Shown here piece after piece: positions 7,025-8,964 of a stretch of 8,964 bases of DNA. The translations under genes were made by a program, and so were the position numbers. Each line of letters begins with the position of its first letter. The stretch's first letter is position 1. The stretch is taken from contig JAISWN010000119.1 of assembly GCA_031271075.1 (NCBI GenBank), forward strand, positions 1-8,964, given 5' to 3'. This stretch comes from Treponema sp. GTDB taxonomy: Bacteria > Spirochaetota > Spirochaetia > Treponematales > Breznakiellaceae. The notes beneath the pieces were generated by a model. That model did not search any database. It worked only from the letters and a program-made list of their open reading frames with translations, and had not been told where the DNA came from.

Positions 7025-8099
7025 AAAAGCCAAGCATAGTTTTAAGTTTTTCAAGGTAGTATTGATAGTTATAAAACGAGACATCAGGAGGAACAGCATG
7101 ATCCGCAGAGGGGATATAACGCCCCGCTTCATATACCGGACGGATCCGTTCTATTTCCCCATCAATTTCTTTTTTTCCCCGGGCCAGGGCACGTTTATCC
7201 ACACCACCACGAATAGCAAAATTATAGCCGAACGTCTTTCGTACCCGGTTAACATCCATTCCCGCTTGTACCTCAAAAGGATGAAGCATATTTACTCCTG
7301 CCTCAAGCCATAGCGGAAGAAGATTGTCTATCAACCCATCGGAATCCACATCAATGATTTTGATTCCACATTCCCTGGCGGTTCTGGCTGCTTCCGCATA
7401 GTGGGGAGACAGCAAGTCTCTGAACATATCCGGCCCAATCAGAGGGCCGTTTTTATAACACATATCTTCCCATATAAAAAGCCTATCAACTTGAACTTCG
7501 GCGCTCGTTTTCCTTATCAATTCACAGATCCTCTTTTCCTGAAAGTCCAGCATTTCCCTGATAAGTCCTTCATCATCGTAAATGAAATAGTAACACTTAT
7601 CTCCCATGGTCTCCCGAAGAAAACTAAAAAACCCGCACAGGTGGCCGCCTCCCAATGTAAAGGGCACCGAGTCAGTCGCGCTTACCGCCAAGGCCTTTTC
7701 GGTCCAGCCCTCCGCAAAACGGCCTTCGACACCGCTTTCCAGGCGAGGCACGAGCTTTTCCCAGTCTTGCCTGCACTCTACGGGATACCGTATAAAGTGC
7801 TGGAGACCGGGGTTGCTTTTCATGACAAATTTCTCGACCCCATACTGATCGATCACCCGTTTTTTGTCTCCCAGATCTTCCAGGACTCTTTCTTCAAATT
7901 TAGGAAAATACCCGTAACTAACGGCCAGTGCATCATGGCACTCATTCTCATGAAAATCATAGCCGAAATCGAAATCCCCACTCATGCCTTCTTTCTGCCA
8001 GCGTACGCATGTTTCCGCCCAGAGCCGGTCTTCCCAGAAGACGCCCCGGTCCACAGGTTCTCCCATCGCGCAATTAATGAACCGGCGCCGTCCGGTCAT
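7023..8099 (-). CDS. Uroporphyrinogen decarboxylase (URO-D) superfamily protein, catabolic type
   Basis: A 358-residue TIM-barrel protein of the URO-D/cobalamin-independent methyltransferase superfamily, function unknown. Superfamily landmarks are PFTLGGGHLCGFFSF (146-160), FIWEDMCYKNGPLIGPDMF (208-226), the C-terminal barrel strands KIIDVDSDG (247-255) and AIRGGVDKRAL (295-305), then YIPSADHAVPPDV (328-340). The RQAGR substrate motif of haem-pathway HemE is absent. The Cys/His zinc site of MtaA-type corrinoid methyltransferases is replaced by D250-V-D252-S-D254 and D333-H334. It is therefore unlikely to be HemE, and a different metal or substrate is likely. Proteins of this subtype, as I recall, occur in sugar-catabolic clusters. 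The start is ATG 8099 with AGGAGGG 4 nt upstream; an in-frame ATG at 8177 lies upstream of the likely transcription start. First gene of the operon. Base composition is lower in GC than the left half (22 of 60 bases at 7441-7500). Confidence 0.85.
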   Translation of the reverse strand: MTGRRRFINCAMGEPVDRGVFWEDRLWAETCVRWQKEGMSGDFDFGYDFHENECHDALAVSYGYFPKFEERVLEDLGDKKRVIDQYGVEKFVMKSNPGLQHFIRYPVECRQDWEKLVPRLESGVEGRFAEGWTEKALAVSATDSVPFTLGGGHLCGFFSFLRETMGDKCYYFIYDDEGLIREMLDFQEKRICELIRKTSAEVQVDRLFIWEDMCYKNGPLIGPDMFRDLLSPHYAEAARTARECGIKIIDVDSDGLIDNLLPLWLEAGVNMLHPFEVQAGMDVNRVRKTFGYNFAIRGGVDKRALARGKKEIDGEIERIRPVYEAGRYIPSADHAVPPDVSFYNYQYYLEKLKTMLGF

Positions 8100-8103
8100 A
8101 GAC

Positions 8104-8109
8104 CCTCCT
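8104..8109 (-). promoter_or_regulatory. Shine-Dalgarno of the UROD-like gene
   Basis: The minus strand reads AGGAGG followed by GTCT and the ATG at 8099. It fixes this start in preference to the in-frame ATG 78 bp upstream, which lies at the -35 of the promoter and has no ribosome site. Confidence 0.8.
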
Positions 8110-8129
8110 AGTTTCCTTGAAGGAAGCTG

Positions 8130-8151
8130 TGATATATTTCTTGATATATCA
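8130..8151. promoter_or_regulatory. Operator pair in the operon promoter: TGATATATCA plus a degenerate copy
   Basis: A perfect 10-bp palindrome TGATATATCA lies at 8142-8151. TGATATATTT at 8130-8139 matches it in 8 of 10 positions and is displaced by 12 bp, about one helical turn. The perfect copy overlaps the operon -10 box. The same palindrome recurs at 8341-8350 before the regulator gene, so it is the likely GntR binding site (inference). Confidence 0.6.
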
Positions 8152-8177
8152 TAAATGCCGGAGAAGATACTTGTCAA
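8148..8177 (-). promoter_or_regulatory. Sigma-70 promoter of the UROD-like/sialidase-like operon
   Basis: On the minus strand a consensus -35 TTGACA (8177-8172) is followed after 18 bp by -10 TATGAT (8153-8148). Initiation near 8141 gives a leader of about 40 nt containing the ribosome site. The -10 shares bases with the TGATATATCA palindrome, so a bound regulator would block RNA polymerase. Confidence 0.7.
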
Positions 8178-8201
8178 CTAGAATTTGAAGAATAGAGAGG
8201 C

Positions 8202-8293
8202 TTTCCCAAAACTTCAGTTTCCGGGAAAACCGCCTTGGATTTATTGTGAAAAAGCGGGCTTTTGACCGCTTTCTCAGGAGTATTTCCCAAAAC
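8202..8293. repeat. Direct repeat TTTCCCAAAAC flanking a hairpin in the divergent intergenic region
   Basis: TTTCCCAAAAC occurs at 8202-8212 and 8283-8293. Between them GGGAAA (8223-8228) can pair with the TTTCCC of either copy, and AAAGCGG/CCGCTTT (8251-8257 and 8266-8272) forms a 7-bp stem. On the minus strand the last stem is followed by TT within a five-T run, so it resembles a weak terminator in that direction. No gene is seen in this part of the region. Confidence 0.5.
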
Positions 8294-8321
8294 CAAGCTC
8301 GAACCGGAGGTTCGCGTTTGG
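8293..8321 (-). terminator. Strong hairpin in the divergent intergenic region, terminator-like on the minus strand
   Basis: CCAAGC-t-CGAACC (8293-8305) pairs with GGTTCG-c-GTTTGG (8309-8321) around the 3-nt loop GGA. This makes 12 pairs (one G-T) and one mismatch. Read on the minus strand the stem is followed by TTTT (8292-8289), as in a rho-independent terminator; on the plus strand it is followed by AAAA. It may insulate the operon promoter from antisense transcription. Its role is not established. Confidence 0.45.
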
Positions 8322-8339
8322 AAAATGCTCATCTATCAC

Positions 8340-8368
8340 TTGATATATCAGCCGGAAATAACTATAAA
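8340..8368 (+). promoter_or_regulatory. Promoter of the GntR gene with embedded TGATATATCA operator
   Basis: TTGATA (8340-8345) and TATAAA (8363-8368) are 17 bp apart, a good sigma-70 match. The palindrome TGATATATCA (8341-8350) covers the -35, which fits autorepression. The predicted start point falls at or next to the ATG at 8375, so the message may be leaderless. Confidence 0.6.
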
Positions 8369-8374
8369 TTATAT

Positions 8375-8964
8375 ATGGTTGCCGCAGATTTGAAACTAAC
8401 CGATGCCCGTTCCCGCAAAAAGAAGGACTCTCTTTCCCAGGAAGTTTACCGGGAAATCCTTGCCCGGTTGATGGATAACCGTTTGGTGCCCGGAACCATG
8501 CTGAACCGCCGGGATGTAGCCAAGGAGCTGGGGGTCAGTGTCGCCCCGGTCTTGGAGGCCATGTTACAGCTTGAAATTGAAGGGTTTCTGGAGAGCGTTC
8601 CCCGGAAGGGTTCCTTTGTAAAACCCATAAAACAGGAAGATATTTATGGGCAACTTATGGTACGGGAAGCGCTGGAATGCCAGGGCGCCCGCTTGTACTG
8701 CGGAAAACCGATCCGTGACCACAAAGACAGCCTGATAAACGCCGCGGCGGAACTGGATGGTATGCAACTGGGGAGCATTGAAGGATGGGAGGGGGAAATA
8801 CATTTTCACCTTTCCCTGATTGATCTTGCCCATTGCGAGCCCTTGAGTCAGACTTTTGTCCGAACCATGCAGTTGGGGCTTTTTTATCAGATGAATCATA
8901 TACTCAGCCTTCAGGTTCACCCCGAAAACAAGCACTTTGATCTAATCGAAAGCTTAAGCGAAGC
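8375..8964 (+). CDS. GntR-family regulator, FCD (FadR) subfamily, 3' end outside window
   Basis: DNA-binding transcription factor, probably the repressor of the divergent operon and of itself. 196 complete codons are visible. After a basic N-terminal tail the winged helix spans about 18-84: SLSQEVYREILARLMDNRLV, the recognition part VAKELGVSVAPVLEAM (48-63), and the wing ESVPRKGSFV (73-82). The start of a helical FCD effector domain follows. EIHFH (141-145) gives the first metal His (H145), and NKHFDLI (186-191 region) gives the probable second His (H187); such domains bind small carboxylates or sugar acids, often through a metal. The ATG at 8375 has no Shine-Dalgarno and lies one start-point distance from the -10. 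An in-frame TTG at 8318 has a GGAGG 7 nt upstream but would place promoter and operator inside the coding region, so I prefer the ATG. The effector is unknown. Confidence 0.85.
   Translation, partial: MVAADLKLTDARSRKKKDSLSQEVYREILARLMDNRLVPGTMLNRRDVAKELGVSVAPVLEAMLQLEIEGFLESVPRKGSFVKPIKQEDIYGQLMVREALECQGARLYCGKPIRDHKDSLINAAAELDGMQLGSIEGWEGEIHFHLSLIDLAHCEPLSQTFVRTMQLGLFYQMNHILSLQVHPENKHFDLIESLSE

Noticed and set aside
7013..7132. Upstream start for the sialidase-like protein at 7132 (40 extra residues, hydrophobic)
   Set aside because: It would overlap the end of the UROD-like gene by over 100 bp, and the hydrophobic stretch is a frame shadow. AAGGAGG 5 nt before the ATG at 7012 decides the start.
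7023..8099. Haem-pathway uroporphyrinogen decarboxylase (hemE)
   Set aside because: The RQAGR motif is absent, no other haem genes are adjacent, and the gene is in an operon with a sialidase-like gene.
8202..8321. A riboswitch in the intergenic region
   Set aside because: The stems lie upstream of both predicted promoters, outside either leader, and match no riboswitch consensus I know.
8318..8374. TTG start at 8318 for the GntR regulator, with GGAGG 7 nt upstream
   Set aside because: The GGAGG lies in a hairpin loop and stem, and the predicted promoter and operator (8340-8368) would fall inside the coding region. Not fully excluded.

Overview
The window reads as chromosomal DNA of a bacterium, probably a spirochaete of the Treponema group. 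That is a guess from the gene set as I recall it (an RlmI-type methylase, a tagaturonate epimerase and a small heptad-repeat PD-(D/E)XK protein) and could not be checked by search. Coding density is high and there are no tRNA, rRNA, CRISPR or insertion-sequence signals. The left two thirds are GC-rich. The right third, especially the uroporphyrinogen-decarboxylase-like gene, is visibly richer in A+T.

Layout: positions 1-1583 (minus) hold most of a DEAD-box RNA helicase whose C-terminal end lies outside the window. Divergent from it is a 200-residue PD-(D/E)XK nuclease-fold protein (1675-2277, plus), followed by a good hairpin terminator. Next on the plus strand come an RlmI-type rRNA cytosine methyltransferase (2394-3842) and the tagaturonate epimerase UxaE (3919-5340), each with its own promoter-like sequence. 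These left-hand genes are RNA metabolism plus one hexuronate enzyme.

The right part (5405-8964) looks like a small self-contained catabolic locus. A two-gene minus-strand operon, a UROD-superfamily protein (7023-8099) followed 10 bp later by a four-Asp-box sialidase-like protein (5405-7012), is divergent from a GntR/FCD regulator (8375 to beyond the window). The perfect palindrome TGATATATCA occurs twice in the 275-bp divergent intergenic region. One copy overlaps the -10 of the operon promoter and the other overlaps the -35 of the regulator promoter. The simplest reading is that the regulator represses both the operon and itself, with an unknown ligand. The operon's chemistry is unknown: the UROD-like protein lacks the haem-enzyme signature and the Cys/His zinc ligands of corrinoid methyltransferases, and the sialidase-like protein carries an inserted beta-rich segment and lacks the usual RIP arginine. 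This locus is the best candidate for an undescribed system.
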